Assembly (NCBI RefSeq): GCF_001623525.1
Contig: NZ_CP015225.1
Coordinates: 1,860,001 to 1,924,000, forward strand
Origin: Pseudomonas fluorescens
Lineage (GTDB): Bacteria; Pseudomonadota; Gammaproteobacteria; Pseudomonadales; Pseudomonadaceae
Direction of reading: 5' to 3'
DNA length: 64,000 nucleotides
Shown here: positions 8,486 to 17,339 of the stretch, piece by piece
How the letters are laid out: each line of letters starts with the position of its first letter
Numbering within the stretch: position 1 is the stretch's first letter
Program-made: the position numbers and the translations under genes
Notes under the pieces: model-generated
What the model was told of the DNA's origin: nothing
Seen by the model: the letters and a program-made list of their open reading frames with translations, nothing else
Databases searched by the model: none

Positions 8486-10986
8486 GCCTGACCCGCCGAG
8501 CATTCGTCAAGACCCAGGCCGCTGCCATTGCAGCCGCCGCTGCCGGCCTTCCGATAGTGACCTCCGCCAGCAACCTGGTGACCGAAGCCGATATGGTCAC
8601 CTTGGACTGGAACAAGGCTCCATGTCGCTTCTGCGGCACCGGTTGCAGCGTGATGGTCGCGACCCGAGACAACCGCGTGGTCGCCACTCATGGCGACGTC
8701 AAGGCCGAAGTCAATCGCGGACTGAACTGCGTCAAAGGCTATTTTCTTTCCAAGATCATGTATGGCGTCGACCGCCTGACCCAGCCGCTGTTGCGCATGA
8801 AGAATGGCCAGTACGACAAGCAAGGGGAATTCCAGCCAGTCAGTTGGGAGAAAGCTTTCGACATCATGGAACTGAAGTTCAAGCAAGCCTTGAAGGACAA
8901 AGGGCCCCAGTCAGTGGGCATGTTCGGTTCCGGGCAATGGACGGTCTGGGAAGGCTACGCCGCCAACAAACTGATGAAGGCCGGTTTTCGCACCAACAAC
9001 ATCGACCCCAACGCCCGTCATTGCATGGCCTCGGCGGTGATGGGCTTCATGCGCACATTCGGCATGGATGAGCCGATGGGCTGCTATGACGACATCGAAG
9101 CCACCGATGCCTTCGTACTCTGGGGTTCGAACATGGCCGAGATGCACCCGGTGCTCTGGAGCCGCGTCACCGACCGCCGCTTGAGCCAACCCCATGTGAA
9201 AGTAGCGGTGCTGTCCACCTTCGAACATCGCAGCTTCGAACTCGCCGACATCCCCATGGTGTTCAAGCCGCAAACCGACCTGATGATCCTCAACTACATC
9301 GCCAACCACATCATCGAAAGCGGCGCGGTCAACCAGGACTTCATCAGCAAGCACACCCGGTTCGCCAAGGGGGCCGACGACATCGGATACGGCCTGCGCC
9401 CTGACGATCCACGGGAGAAGAAAGCCGCCAATGCCGCCAAGGCCAACACCTGGACGGACATTTCTTTCGAGCAGTACGCTGCCTTCGTCAAGCCCTACAC
9501 GCTGGAGCGAACCGCCAAGGAGACGGGGGTGCCCGCCGAGCGTCTGAAGAATCTCGCCGAGCTGTATGCCGACCCCAAACGCAAGATCGTCTCGTTCTGG
9601 ACCATGGGCTTCAACCAGCATACCCGTGGCGTCTGGGCCAACAATCTGATCTACAACATCCATCTGCTCACCGGCAAGATCAGCGAACCGGGCAACAGCC
9701 CGTTCTCGTTGACCGGCCAGCCATCGGCCTGCGGTACTGCGCGGGAAGTCGGAACCTTCTCCCACCGGCTGCCGGCCGACCTGGTGGTGACCAATCCCAA
9801 GCACCGCGCCACCGCCGAAAAAATCTGGAAGCTGCCCGCCGGCACCCTCCAGGAAAAGCCAGGCTTCCATGCGGTCGAACAGAGCCGCATGCTCAAGGAC
9901 GGCGTGCTCAACGTCTGCTGGACCCAGGCCAGCAATAACATGCAGGCCGGACCGAACATCATGCAGGAAGTCCTGCCGGGTTGGCGCAACCCGAACAACT
10001 TCATGATCGTCTCCGATGTCTACCCGACCGTTTCCGCCCAGGCCGCCGACCTCATCCTGCCCAGCGCCATGTGGGTGGAAAAGGAAGGCGCCTTCGGCAA
10101 CGCCGAACGCCGGACGCAATTCTGGCACCAGTTGGTGAGTGCGCCGGGAGACGCCAAGTCGGATCTGTGGCAGTTGATGGAGTTTTCCAAACGCTTCACC
10201 ACCGATGAAACCTGGCCCGCCGAGTTACTGGCCAAGGCGCCTGAACTCAAGGGTAAGACCCTCTTCGAGGTGCTGTTCAAGAATGGTCAGGTCGACCAGT
10301 TCCCCGTCGACCAGATGGAAGCCGGCTACAAGAACGATGAAGCCAAGGCCTTTGGTTTCTATCCGCAAAAAGGCCTGTTCGAAGAGTACGCCCAGTTCGG
10401 TCGCGGCCACGGACATGACCTTGCCACGTTCGACCGCTACCACAACGAACGCGGTCTGCGCTGGCCGGTGGTCGAAGGCAAGGAAACCCGTTGGCGTTAC
10501 CGCGAGGGGCTGGACCCGTACGTGGAGAAAGGCAGCGAGGTGCAGTTCTACGGTTACCCGGACAAGAAGGCGATCATCTTCGCCCTCCCCTACGAGCCGC
10601 CCGCCGAAGCCCCCGACGCCGACTATCCGTTCTGGCTGTCCACCGGCCGCGTCCTCGAACATTGGCACACGGGCACCATGACCCAGCGCGTCGAGGAGCT
10701 GTACAAAGCCGTGCCGGATGCGCTGGTCTACATGCACCCCGACGACGCCAAGGCCTTGAAGGCGCGGCGCGGCAGCGAGGTGAAGCTGATCAGCCGGCGC
10801 GGTGAAATCCGTGCGCGCATCGAGACTCGCGGGCGCAACAAGCCGCCTCAAGGGTTGGTCTTCGTACCATTCTTCGATGCCAACAAACTGATCAACAAGG
10901 TCACGCTCGATGCCACCGACCCGATCTCCAAGCAGACCGACTATAAAAAATGCGCGATACGCATCGAGTTGGTCAGCGTGGCCTGA
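8482..10986 (+). CDS. napA: Periplasmic nitrate reductase catalytic subunit NapA
   Basis: An 834-residue molybdoenzyme reducing nitrate to nitrite in the periplasm, carrying bis-MGD and one [4Fe-4S] cluster. A twin-arginine signal (SLTRRAFVK, residues 2-10) is followed by an Ala-rich hydrophobic stretch. The cluster cysteines are Cys48, Cys51, Cys55 and Cys83 (CRFCGTGC ... LNC). The molybdenum ligand is Cys181 in [14 protein letters not shown]. The C-terminal molybdopterin-dinucleotide domain has [15 protein letters not shown]. Length is normal for NapA. It overlaps napD by 4 bp and is followed 11 bp later by napB. No intact Anr/FNR palindrome was found before napE. Confidence 0.97.
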   Translation: MSLTRRAFVKTQAAAIAAAAAGLPIVTSASNLVTEADMVTLDWNKAPCRFCGTGCSVMVATRDNRVVATHGDVKAEVNRGLNCVKGYFLSKIMYGVDRLTQPLLRMKNGQYDKQGEFQPVSWEKAFDIMELKFKQALKDKGPQSVGMFGSGQWTVWEGYAANKLMKAGFRTNNIDPNARHCMASAVMGFMRTFGMDEPMGCYDDIEATDAFVLWGSNMAEMHPVLWSRVTDRRLSQPHVKVAVLSTFEHRSFELADIPMVFKPQTDLMILNYIANHIIESGAVNQDFISKHTRFAKGADDIGYGLRPDDPREKKAANAAKANTWTDISFEQYAAFVKPYTLERTAKETGVPAERLKNLAELYADPKRKIVSFWTMGFNQHTRGVWANNLIYNIHLLTGKISEPGNSPFSLTGQPSACGTAREVGTFSHRLPADLVVTNPKHRATAEKIWKLPAGTLQEKPGFHAVEQSRMLKDGVLNVCWTQASNNMQAGPNIMQEVLPGWRNPNNFMIVSDVYPTVSAQAADLILPSAMWVEKEGAFGNAERRTQFWHQLVSAPGDAKSDLWQLMEFSKRFTTDETWPAELLAKAPELKGKTLFEVLFKNGQVDQFPVDQMEAGYKNDEAKAFGFYPQKGLFEEYAQFGRGHGHDLATFDRYHNERGLRWPVVEGKETRWRYREGLDPYVEKGSEVQFYGYPDKKAIIFALPYEPPAEAPDADYPFWLSTGRVLEHWHTGTMTQRVEELYKAVPDALVYMHPDDAKALKARRGSEVKLISRRGEIRARIETRGRNKPPQGLVFVPFFDANKLINKVTLDATDPISKQTDYKKCAIRIELVSVA

Positions 10987-10997
10987 GGAGAACCGTG

Positions 10998-11483
10998 ATG
11001 TTTTTTCGAATCCTGCCGTTGCTCCTGCTTGCTGTGATCGGCGTGGCAATTGCCGCTGAAATCGACTATCCACTCGATGCACCCGCGCCGGATGGCCGCC
11101 GTCCTGGAGGCACCCTGACCCAGAGCATGCCTGCCCCACCCATTGCCGAAGAAGAAAACAAGGACCTCAAGCGCGAGCGCAACTACCCGGACCAGCCGCC
11201 AACCATTCCGCACACCATCCGCGGCTATCAGATCGACAAGAACGGCAACAAATGCCTGTCCTGCCACAGCCGCGCCAACAGCGCACGGACCCAGGCGACG
11301 ATGATCAGCATCACCCACTACATGGACCGTGACGGCCAGGCACTGGCAGCCGTGGCACCGCGTCGGTACTTCTGCAACCAGTGCCACGTGCCGCAGGCCG
11401 ACGTAAAACCACTGGTGGGAAACAACTTCCAGACCATCGACAAAATCCTGCAAGACGACGCAAACGCCGCGCAAAAGCCTTGA
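10998..11483 (+). CDS. napB: Nitrate reductase cytochrome c subunit NapB
   Basis: A 161-residue periplasmic diheme cytochrome c that passes electrons from NapC to NapA. Residues 1-20 are a signal peptide (FFRILPLLLLAVIGVAIAA). The two heme sites are CLSCH (86-90) and CNQCH (126-130), with distal His candidates in TIRGYQ and ITHYMD. The ATG at 10998 is preferred over an in-frame upstream start inside napA because it gives a clean signal peptide and follows TGAGGAGAACC. napC begins 9 bp after its stop. Confidence 0.95.
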   Translation: MFFRILPLLLLAVIGVAIAAEIDYPLDAPAPDGRRPGGTLTQSMPAPPIAEEENKDLKRERNYPDQPPTIPHTIRGYQIDKNGNKCLSCHSRANSARTQATMISITHYMDRDGQALAAVAPRRYFCNQCHVPQADVKPLVGNNFQTIDKILQDDANAAQKP

Positions 11484-11492
11484 GGAGGCAAC

Positions 11493-12089
11493 ATGAAAGC
11501 ACTGTTCGCCCTGCTCAAGGACTATTGGGGTGTCCTGCGTCGTCCGAGCATGTACTACAGCCTGGGTTTCCTGACGCTCGGCGGTTTTATCGCCGGGATC
11601 GTTTTCTGGGGCGGCTTCAACACCGCGCTGGAGGCCACCAACACCGAGGCGTTCTGCGTCTCCTGTCATGAAATGCGCGACAACGTTTTCGTCGAACTCA
11701 AGGACACGATTCACTACACCAACCGCTCCGGCGTACGCGCCAGCTGCCCGGACTGCCACGTGCCGCACGAATGGACCCATAAAATCGCGCGCAAGATGCA
11801 GGCGTCGAAGGAGGTCTGGGGCAAGATTTTCGGCACCATTGATACACGCGACAAATTCCTCGCCCTGCGCCGCGAACTGGCCGAACACGAGTGGGCCCGG
11901 CTCAAGGCCAACGACTCTCGCGAATGCCGTAACTGCCACAACTTCGAATTCATGGATTTCACCCGCCAAGGCAAGCGTGCCGCGTCCATGCACTCGACGT
12001 CGCTGGCCAATGGCGAAGCCACCTGTATCGACTGCCATAAAGGCATCGCTCACAAGCTGCCCGACATGAGCGGCGTGAAAGGCTGGTAG
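11493..12089 (+). CDS. napC: Quinol-oxidising tetraheme cytochrome NapC
   Basis: A 198-residue NapC/NirT-family protein anchored by one N-terminal helix (~21-42, [19 protein letters not shown]) with a periplasmic tetraheme domain. Four heme motifs are visible: CVSCH (55-59), CPDCH (85-89), CRNCH (145-149) and CIDCH (178-182), the last followed by KGIAHKLP as in the family. It oxidises membrane quinol and reduces NapB. A strong GAGGAGGCAAC precedes the ATG. It ends the operon; no napF, napG or napH follows, giving the order napEDABC. Confidence 0.96.
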   Translation: MKALFALLKDYWGVLRRPSMYYSLGFLTLGGFIAGIVFWGGFNTALEATNTEAFCVSCHEMRDNVFVELKDTIHYTNRSGVRASCPDCHVPHEWTHKIARKMQASKEVWGKIFGTIDTRDKFLALRRELAEHEWARLKANDSRECRNCHNFEFMDFTRQGKRAASMHSTSLANGEATCIDCHKGIAHKLPDMSGVKGW

Positions 12090-12219
12090 TGACGTTGTTC
12101 CTGTCGTCGCTTTCAATCGCTACCGGCCCAGTACCCCAAACCGGAAAATTCTGAGAGGATGCGCGTCAAGAACGCCATGGAATAAAGGCCTTCCCATTCC
12201 ATTCCAGTGGCGGCCCGAC

Positions 12220-13872
12220 ATGTACACCTTTCTCTTCCAAAGCTTGCGGGCACGCTTCGCCATCGTGGTGGCGCTGGTCGTGCTGCTCCTCAGTTGCATC
12301 TTCGGCACCGTCATCGGCGAGTCCTCCATTTCGCGGCTCAAGGAGCAAACCGGCCTGCAACTGAGCGAATACGCCTACTCGATGATCGACCGCCTCGATC
12401 GCGACATGAGTAACCGTTCAAGAGCGCTCACGGTCCTGAGCAAGCTGGAAGCCTTGCGCAACACGGCGAACCCCGGCGAAGCACGCGCCCTGCTCGACCA
12501 CCTTAGCCAGCAATTTCCGAACTACTCCTGGATCGGCCTCACCGACACCCACGGCAAAGTGGTCGCATCGACCAACGGAGTGCTCGCAGGCGCCGATATC
12601 TCGCAGCGGCCAGTCTTCGCCAATGCGCGGGAGAAGACATTTATCGGCGATGTCCATGAAGCCGTCCTGCTGGCCAAGCTGCTGCCGAATCCTTCCGGGG
12701 AAGCGATGAAATTCGTCGATATCAGCATGCCAATCAAGGACGTCGCCGGAAATCTCACGGGCGTGCTCGCGACGCATCTTTCCTGGGAATGGGCGGCGGA
12801 AGTTGGCCGATCGCTGTTCGACCCCCTGCAAAAGCGCCTGCCTGGCCTGGAGTTCCTGGTCATCAGCAAGGACGGCACCATCCTGCTGGGCCCCAAGGAC
12901 ATGATTGGCAAGCCCGCCGGCGTCACGCTCGATGGGCGCGGACAAAGCTGGTCGGTCGAGCGCTGGCCGGACGGTAACCTCTATCTGGCAGGTGCGGCGC
13001 AAAGTATCGGCGTCGACGATTATCCCGGCCTGGGGTGGACCGTGGTGACACGCCAGCCCGCCGAGGTCGCCTTTGCGGCATCACGTGAGATGCGCAATGA
13101 AATACTCCTCTGGGGTGGCTTGCTGTCCGTCCTCTTCGCGGTCATCGGATGGATCGTGGCCGGTATTCTCACCGGTCCGGTGAACGTCATCGCCGAGGCC
13201 GCCGCGCGCCTTTCCGAAGGTGCCGATGTAGGGATTCCATTACTCAAGGGTACGCGCGAAGTCGAAACGCTGAGTGTTGCGATCCGGCACCTTGTTGACA
13301 GCCTCACCCGCAAAAGGGGCCAGTTGGCCGTGGTCGAGGGGATCGCCTATCGCGATGTCGTCACCGGCCTGCCGAATCGGGCAGCCCTGGAAAAATACAT
13401 CGAGGCGGTACGCAACGAAGTGGACGTGCAGCCTGGCTTTGGCGTGCTGTGCCTGGATCTCGACGGGTTCAAGCCCGTCAACGATCGCTTCGGCCATGCC
13501 GTGGGCGATGCATTACTGCAGGAAGTCGGTTTCCGGCTCCTGGCCGCTGTGCGCGATGGTGACATCGCCGTGCGCCACGGCGGGGATGAGTTCGTATTGC
13601 TGCTGCGCCTGCGCACGGGAGAAGCCTTGTCCAGCCTGCAGGGTGCCGCCCAGCGCATCATCGCAAGATTGGCCGAGCCGGTCGTACTGGCCGGGGAGTC
13701 GATCACGATCGGCTGCAGCATCGGCGCAACACTGTGGACCGGCGGCGAGTTTGCCGACGCGCTGGCCCAGGCCGACGAAGCACTCTACCGGGCCAAGCGT
13801 GCGGGCAAGTCCCAAGCGCAATTCCATGACGCCTCGCTAACCGAAATCTCGGATACCGGATCGACGGCCTGA
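12220..13872 (+). CDS. Membrane diguanylate cyclase (periplasmic Cache-like sensor, HAMP-like, GGDEF)
   Basis: A 550-residue c-di-GMP synthase. TM1 is ~12-34. A ~255-residue periplasmic region resembles a double Cache sensor (WIGLTDTHGKVVAST, then FLVISKDGTILLG). TM2 is ~295-317, followed by a HAMP-like linker and a C-terminal GGDEF domain. The active site is GGDEF at 454-458. An inhibitory I-site RDGD (445-448) sits exactly five residues before it, so product feedback is expected. No EAL or HD-GYP domain follows. It starts 130 bp after napC and ends 5 bp from the convergent regulator gene. Linking it to nitrate respiration would be speculation from adjacency. Confidence 0.9.
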   Translation: MYTFLFQSLRARFAIVVALVVLLLSCIFGTVIGESSISRLKEQTGLQLSEYAYSMIDRLDRDMSNRSRALTVLSKLEALRNTANPGEARALLDHLSQQFPNYSWIGLTDTHGKVVASTNGVLAGADISQRPVFANAREKTFIGDVHEAVLLAKLLPNPSGEAMKFVDISMPIKDVAGNLTGVLATHLSWEWAAEVGRSLFDPLQKRLPGLEFLVISKDGTILLGPKDMIGKPAGVTLDGRGQSWSVERWPDGNLYLAGAAQSIGVDDYPGLGWTVVTRQPAEVAFAASREMRNEILLWGGLLSVLFAVIGWIVAGILTGPVNVIAEAAARLSEGADVGIPLLKGTREVETLSVAIRHLVDSLTRKRGQLAVVEGIAYRDVVTGLPNRAALEKYIEAVRNEVDVQPGFGVLCLDLDGFKPVNDRFGHAVGDALLQEVGFRLLAAVRDGDIAVRHGGDEFVLLLRLRTGEALSSLQGAAQRIIARLAEPVVLAGESITIGCSIGATLWTGGEFADALAQADEALYRAKRAGKSQAQFHDASLTEISDTGSTA

Positions 13873-13877
13873 GGTGC

Positions 13878-14543
13878 TCAGCGCAAGGTATGAAGCGCCT
13901 CGCGCCCGGCAAAGCGTGCAGCGGCCACCGCCCTGTTGGGAACGTTCAGCGCACGGATCAACGAAGAAACATGAATGCGCACGGTGAAGGGAGAGATCTC
14001 AAGCGCCGAGGCGATTTCCTTATTGGTCTTGCCTTCGGCAATCAATTGCCAGACCTCTCGCTGCCGGGACGTGAGCTTGCTCATGTCATCGTTGGAGCCA
14101 AGCGGCAGCGGGCCCGAAGGTTCGTACTTGACCAGTACTTCGCCACGGCGAATATCGCCGATGGCCTTGCCGACCTGGTCGGGAGAAAGGCTCTTGCCGA
14201 CAAACCCGTCCATACCCGCTTCCATGACACGGCCGATGACATCGCCATCATCCAGGGTCGAAACCACAATCATCACGGTGTGCTTAAGTGCCTGGCGCAA
14301 CTGCGCAAGCTCGCTGACGGAACCCAGGCCGGGAAGACGTATATCAAGAATCAGCGTGTCGAGAGCGTGTCCATTCGTTACGAGCGTCCGTACTTCTTCC
14401 AGGCTCCCTGCTTGATCGATCATTGCCTCAGGTATCAGGCGTTCCAGTAACAGCGTCATCCCCTCTCGAAACAGCGGATGTTCGTCTGCCACGATGATCC
14501 GGCAAATATTCCCGCCCGGGACGCGTCGTTCATCGCGTCTCAT
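13878..14543 (-). CDS. LuxR/NarL-family response regulator
   Basis: A 221-residue two-component regulator. The receiver domain opens RIIVADEHPLFREGM, with the phosphoacceptor Asp in LILDIRLPG, a Thr in VVSTLDDGD and a Lys in GFVGKSLSPDQ. The C-terminal half is a LuxR helix-turn-helix (LTSRQREVWQLIAEGKTNKE, then ISPFTVRIHVSSLIRALNV). The ATG at 14543 lies inside the 3' end of the upstream gene (14-bp overlap), implying coupled translation. Longer in-frame starts would run deep into that gene. No histidine kinase lies beside it, so its partner is unknown. Because its transcription partner is an exported protein, it may answer an envelope signal. Confidence 0.87.
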   Translation of the reverse strand: MRRDERRVPGGNICRIIVADEHPLFREGMTLLLERLIPEAMIDQAGSLEEVRTLVTNGHALDTLILDIRLPGLGSVSELAQLRQALKHTVMIVVSTLDDGDVIGRVMEAGMDGFVGKSLSPDQVGKAIGDIRRGEVLVKYEPSGPLPLGSNDDMSKLTSRQREVWQLIAEGKTNKEIASALEISPFTVRIHVSSLIRALNVPNRAVAAARFAGREALHTLR

Positions 14544-15312
14544 ACTGCATCTTGACGACTTCACTGACTCTCTGCGCGACGCCATTGAAAGGGGGCGTGA
14601 CGGATCGGATCGACTGACCACGATAAGGCCCGTCCGCGGGAAACCAGTTCTGGACAACGACGACCTGTTTCGGCTGCTCGGCCGAAACGGGGCCCGTGGA
14701 GATTTCATTGGTGAACTTGCAGGTATCGAACGTACCCAAGGCGGTCTTGATCGTTTCACGACCGTTATAAGTCAGCTTCTCGACGACATCGAACTCGATG
14801 GTCGCCCCGGCGCTCACGGCTTTGTTTTTGTAGCTGACGGTGACGGTCTGCCCGGGTTGCAGATCAATCGGTGTGGAAGCGGGAGGTTCGTAGGTGGTGG
14901 TCACCAACGATGCCCCGGCACCATGGCGATCACCGTAACGAATCAGTCGACCGTCCTTGATCTCGGCGAAAGTGGTCGTCAGAAAGAACGGCGCGTTGTT
15001 CAAGTACGACGTGTGCACCGAAGCCACCGGATTGGCGTCGGCAAATGCCTCGCGCCCCAACGTCTCGGTTTTGCCGCGACTGATGGCCGATGACAGGTTG
15101 TCACGGCTTTCATACTCCACCACTGTCCCGGCCTGAAAGTCCACTTCGTTGGTACAAGCCGCAGAAGACGTTGCACTGGCGGTCGAGGCCGACGCATCGG
15201 CGCTAAAAGCCCCCCAGCCACTGACGGCAAAGGTCGAGGCGGTGACCGCCGTTGCCAGGCATTTGCGCCAAGCCGGATTGACGTTGGACTTTCTGGCAGG
15301 TGTGCTTTTCAA
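14530..15312 (-). CDS. Exported protein of unknown function
   Basis: A protein of about 260 residues that I do not recognise. With the TTG start at 15312, preceded by ACAAGGATC, it has a basic N-terminus and a signal-like stretch (CLATAVTASTFAVSGWGAF). An ATG at 15372 adds 20 residues but lacks a ribosome site. The mature part is beta-rich with a repeated pattern of short strands (TVVEYESR, VSYKNKAV, IEFDVVEKLTYNGRETIKT), reminiscent of DUF3108-like periplasmic proteins, though that assignment is weak. It contains one cysteine pair candidate (AACTNE and DTCKF). Its end overlaps the response regulator start, so both probably come from one transcript. Confidence 0.65.
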   Translation of the reverse strand: MKSTPARKSNVNPAWRKCLATAVTASTFAVSGWGAFSADASASTASATSSAACTNEVDFQAGTVVEYESRDNLSSAISRGKTETLGREAFADANPVASVHTSYLNNAPFFLTTTFAEIKDGRLIRYGDRHGAGASLVTTTYEPPASTPIDLQPGQTVTVSYKNKAVSAGATIEFDVVEKLTYNGRETIKTALGTFDTCKFTNEISTGPVSAEQPKQVVVVQNWFPADGPYRGQSIRSVTPPFNGVAQRVSEVVKMQYETR

Positions 15313-15475
15313 AAAACAGATCCTTGTCCCGATGTGCTCGTTGCGATCGATCGAAAAACCGATAACGCTCATAGGTTATGGGACGAGTGCCGAACGGCGC
15401 TATAGCGCAAGTGTGCTATAGGCTCTGACCTTGTCTGGTCCATTATTCAGCCTTGAAACCCTATCGGAGGCTCGC

Positions 15476-15904
15476 ATGACCGAATCACTGGAGCGTTTTA
15501 TCCAGGCGCAAGCGTCTACCTATGACCATGCCTTGCTGGAACTGCGGCGTGGCCGCAAGGAAGGCCATTGGATGTGGTTCATCTTTCCGCAATTACGCGG
15601 CCTGGGTGTCAGCGAGAACGCCACTTACTATGGCCTGCGCGGCATCGACGAGGCGCGTGACTATTTGCAGCACCCGCTTCTGGGACCGCGACTCGAACGC
15701 GCGACTCGTGCCGTACTGGACTCGGGAGCCGCTTTGGAGAAACTCCTCGGGACCATCGATGCCATGAAGTTCGCCTCCTGCATGACGCTTTTTGCAGCGG
15801 CTGCGGGCGGGCAATCCGTGTATGCCCAGGCGTTGGAGGGTGGGCTGGTGGTCGACTCAAGGACACTGGATCTGCTCAAGGAGCAGGAGAGCAGGAATGT
15901 CTGA
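15476..15904 (+). CDS. DUF1810 family protein
   Basis: A 142-residue cytoplasmic protein of the DUF1810 family. The diagnostic segments are LERFIQAQASTYDHALLELR, GRKEGHWMWFIFPQLRGLG and YYGLRGIDEARDYLQHPLLG. The family has been linked by others to NADAR-like and calpastatin-named entries, but no firm reaction is known. The start ATG follows TCGGAGGCTCGC. It is a monocistronic gene divergent from the exported-protein gene. Confidence 0.85.
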   Translation: MTESLERFIQAQASTYDHALLELRRGRKEGHWMWFIFPQLRGLGVSENATYYGLRGIDEARDYLQHPLLGPRLERATRAVLDSGAALEKLLGTIDAMKFASCMTLFAAAAGGQSVYAQALEGGLVVDSRTLDLLKEQESRNV

Positions 15905-15966
15905 TTACGAAACATGGACGCTGGCAGTACACGTGGCCCAATGGCGCTCCTGCGCGGATTAACGTT

Positions 15967-16467
15967 CTAGATCGACAACACAAAGCGGCCTCCGCCCTCG
16001 ATTTCCTCGCCCCCCGACAGCGCTTCAGGCACGAACCCGCACCGTTCAAGGACCTTCCTTGAGCCGACGTTGCGCTCATAGACATAAGCCACCAATTGCG
16101 TAAGCTCCCAACGCACCCGTGCCGCCTCGATCAGGTGTTGCAGGGCCTGCGTTGCCAACCCTTGCCCGCAAACGCGTTGATCAATGCGATAGCCCACCTC
16201 GGCGCAACCGTGTGGTGAGTGGATGCTTTTCAGATTCGCTCGCCCGACGATTCTCCCGTTGGAATCTTCGATGACAAAAGGGTGCCAGGCACCCGCAGCA
16301 AAATCGGCCAAATAGCTTTCAATGTGATCGGTGACGCCCGCCCCTGAGTAAAAGGCTGGGTCGCGTGCGTCGATATGCGACTCGAACCATTCACGGTTGT
16401 GGATCTCGAAGGCCAGCAGCGCTTCGACGTCGGTATTCTCCAGCTCGCGAATCCTGAATGGGGTCAC
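15967..16467 (-). CDS. GNAT family N-acetyltransferase
   Basis: A 166-residue acetyltransferase of the RimJ/RimL type. It has a beta4 strand (IVGRANLKSI), the acetyl-CoA loop VCGQGLATQALQHLIEAA and the C-terminal VYERNVGSRKVLERCGF. The substrate cannot be predicted; relatives acetylate ribosomal N-termini or small amines. A GTG start at 16467 is chosen because CAGGAGAAGCAATCA stands directly before it. An upstream ATG would add about 40 residues of low-complexity sequence. The gene is followed upstream by the large repeat block. Confidence 0.82.
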   Translation of the reverse strand: MTPFRIRELENTDVEALLAFEIHNREWFESHIDARDPAFYSGAGVTDHIESYLADFAAGAWHPFVIEDSNGRIVGRANLKSIHSPHGCAEVGYRIDQRVCGQGLATQALQHLIEAARVRWELTQLVAYVYERNVGSRKVLERCGFVPEALSGGEEIEGGGRFVLSI

Positions 16468-16599
16468 TGATTGCTTCTCCTGAGGCTCAAGCGCAATCGT
16501 AAGGTCGAGTGATGGCTCATGGCGAGGTTTTCTGCGTGAGCGGGCTTGTGTTGGGGGGCTGCTGCGCAGCCCAGCGGGGATAAATCCCAAGATGTCGAT

Positions 16600-17240
16600 C
16601 GTTCCTCACGCTCCGCGTGGGAACGCCGCCAGGGACGCTCCGCGTTCCGCTTCTGCAAGGTGACGCAGAGCGTCACGGGATGCATTCCCACGCAGAGCGT
16701 GGGAACGAGCAAGTTGTGGGGCTGTGGAGGATCGTTCCTCACGCTCCGCGTGGGAACGCCGCCAGGGACGCTCCGCGTTCCGCTTCTGGCAGGTGGCGCA
16801 GAGCGTCACGGGATGCATTACCACGCAGAGCGTGGGAACGATCGGGTCGCGGAGGCCGTGGAAGATCATTCCTCACGCTCCGCGTGGGAATGCCGCCAGG
16901 GACGCTCCGCGTTCCGCTCCTGGAGGTGACGCAGAGCGTCACGGGATGCATTACCACGCAGAGCGTGGGAACGATCGGGTCGCGGAGGCCGTGGAAGATC
17001 GTTCCTCACGCTCCGCGTGGGAACGCCGCCAGGGACGCTCCGCGTTCCGCTTCTGCAAGGTGACGCAGAGCGTCACGGGATGCATTCCCACGCAGAGCGT
17101 GGGAACGAGCAAGTTGTGGGGCTGTGGAGGATCGTTCCTCACGCTCCGCGTGGGAACGCCGCCAGGGACGCTCCGCGTTCCGCTTCTGCAAGGTGACGCA
17201 GAGCGTCACGGGATGCGTGCCCACCAGAGCGTGGGAGCGA
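16600..17240. repeat. Five direct copies of a ~133-bp palindrome-rich unit
   Basis: Units begin at 16600, 16733, 16867, 17000 and 17133, a period of 133-134 bp. Each unit holds CGTTCCTCACGCTCCGCG, a middle CGCCAGGGACGCTCCGCG, GACGCAGAGCGTCACGGG, and finally CCCACGCAGAGCGTGGGAAC, so it can fold into nested hairpins and its two ends pair with each other. Units 1, 4 and 5 are nearly identical; units 2 and 3 differ at the same positions. Two spacer types alternate: GCAAGTTGTGGGGCTG and TCGGGTCGCGGAGGCCG. The open frames through it are by-products of the repeat. It looks like an expanded REP/REPIN-type element rather than a coding region. Confidence 0.9.
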
Positions 17241-17255
17241 TCAAAGTCATAAACG

Positions 17256-17290
17256 AAAAATGCTCCGTACCTTTCGATACGGAGCATTTC
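17256..17290 (-). terminator. Rho-independent terminator of the polyamine operon
   Basis: A perfect 10-bp stem (ATGCTCCGTA/TACGGAGCAT) with an 8-bp loop. Read on the minus strand it is followed by a T-run (ATTTTTCG), 50 bp downstream of the dehydrogenase stop codon. Confidence 0.85.
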
Positions 17291-17339
17291 TTCAAGAGTT
17301 CCTATCGGGAGAGTCGGAACGGAACCTGCCTGGGGTCCT

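Noticed and set aside
8911..10128. 405-codon minus-strand frame opposite napA
   Set aside because: napA is unmistakable on the other strand; the antisense frame is a codon-bias shadow.
16600..17240. CRISPR array
   Set aside because: Units are ~133 bp with internal palindromes and repeated (not unique) spacers, and no cas genes are near.
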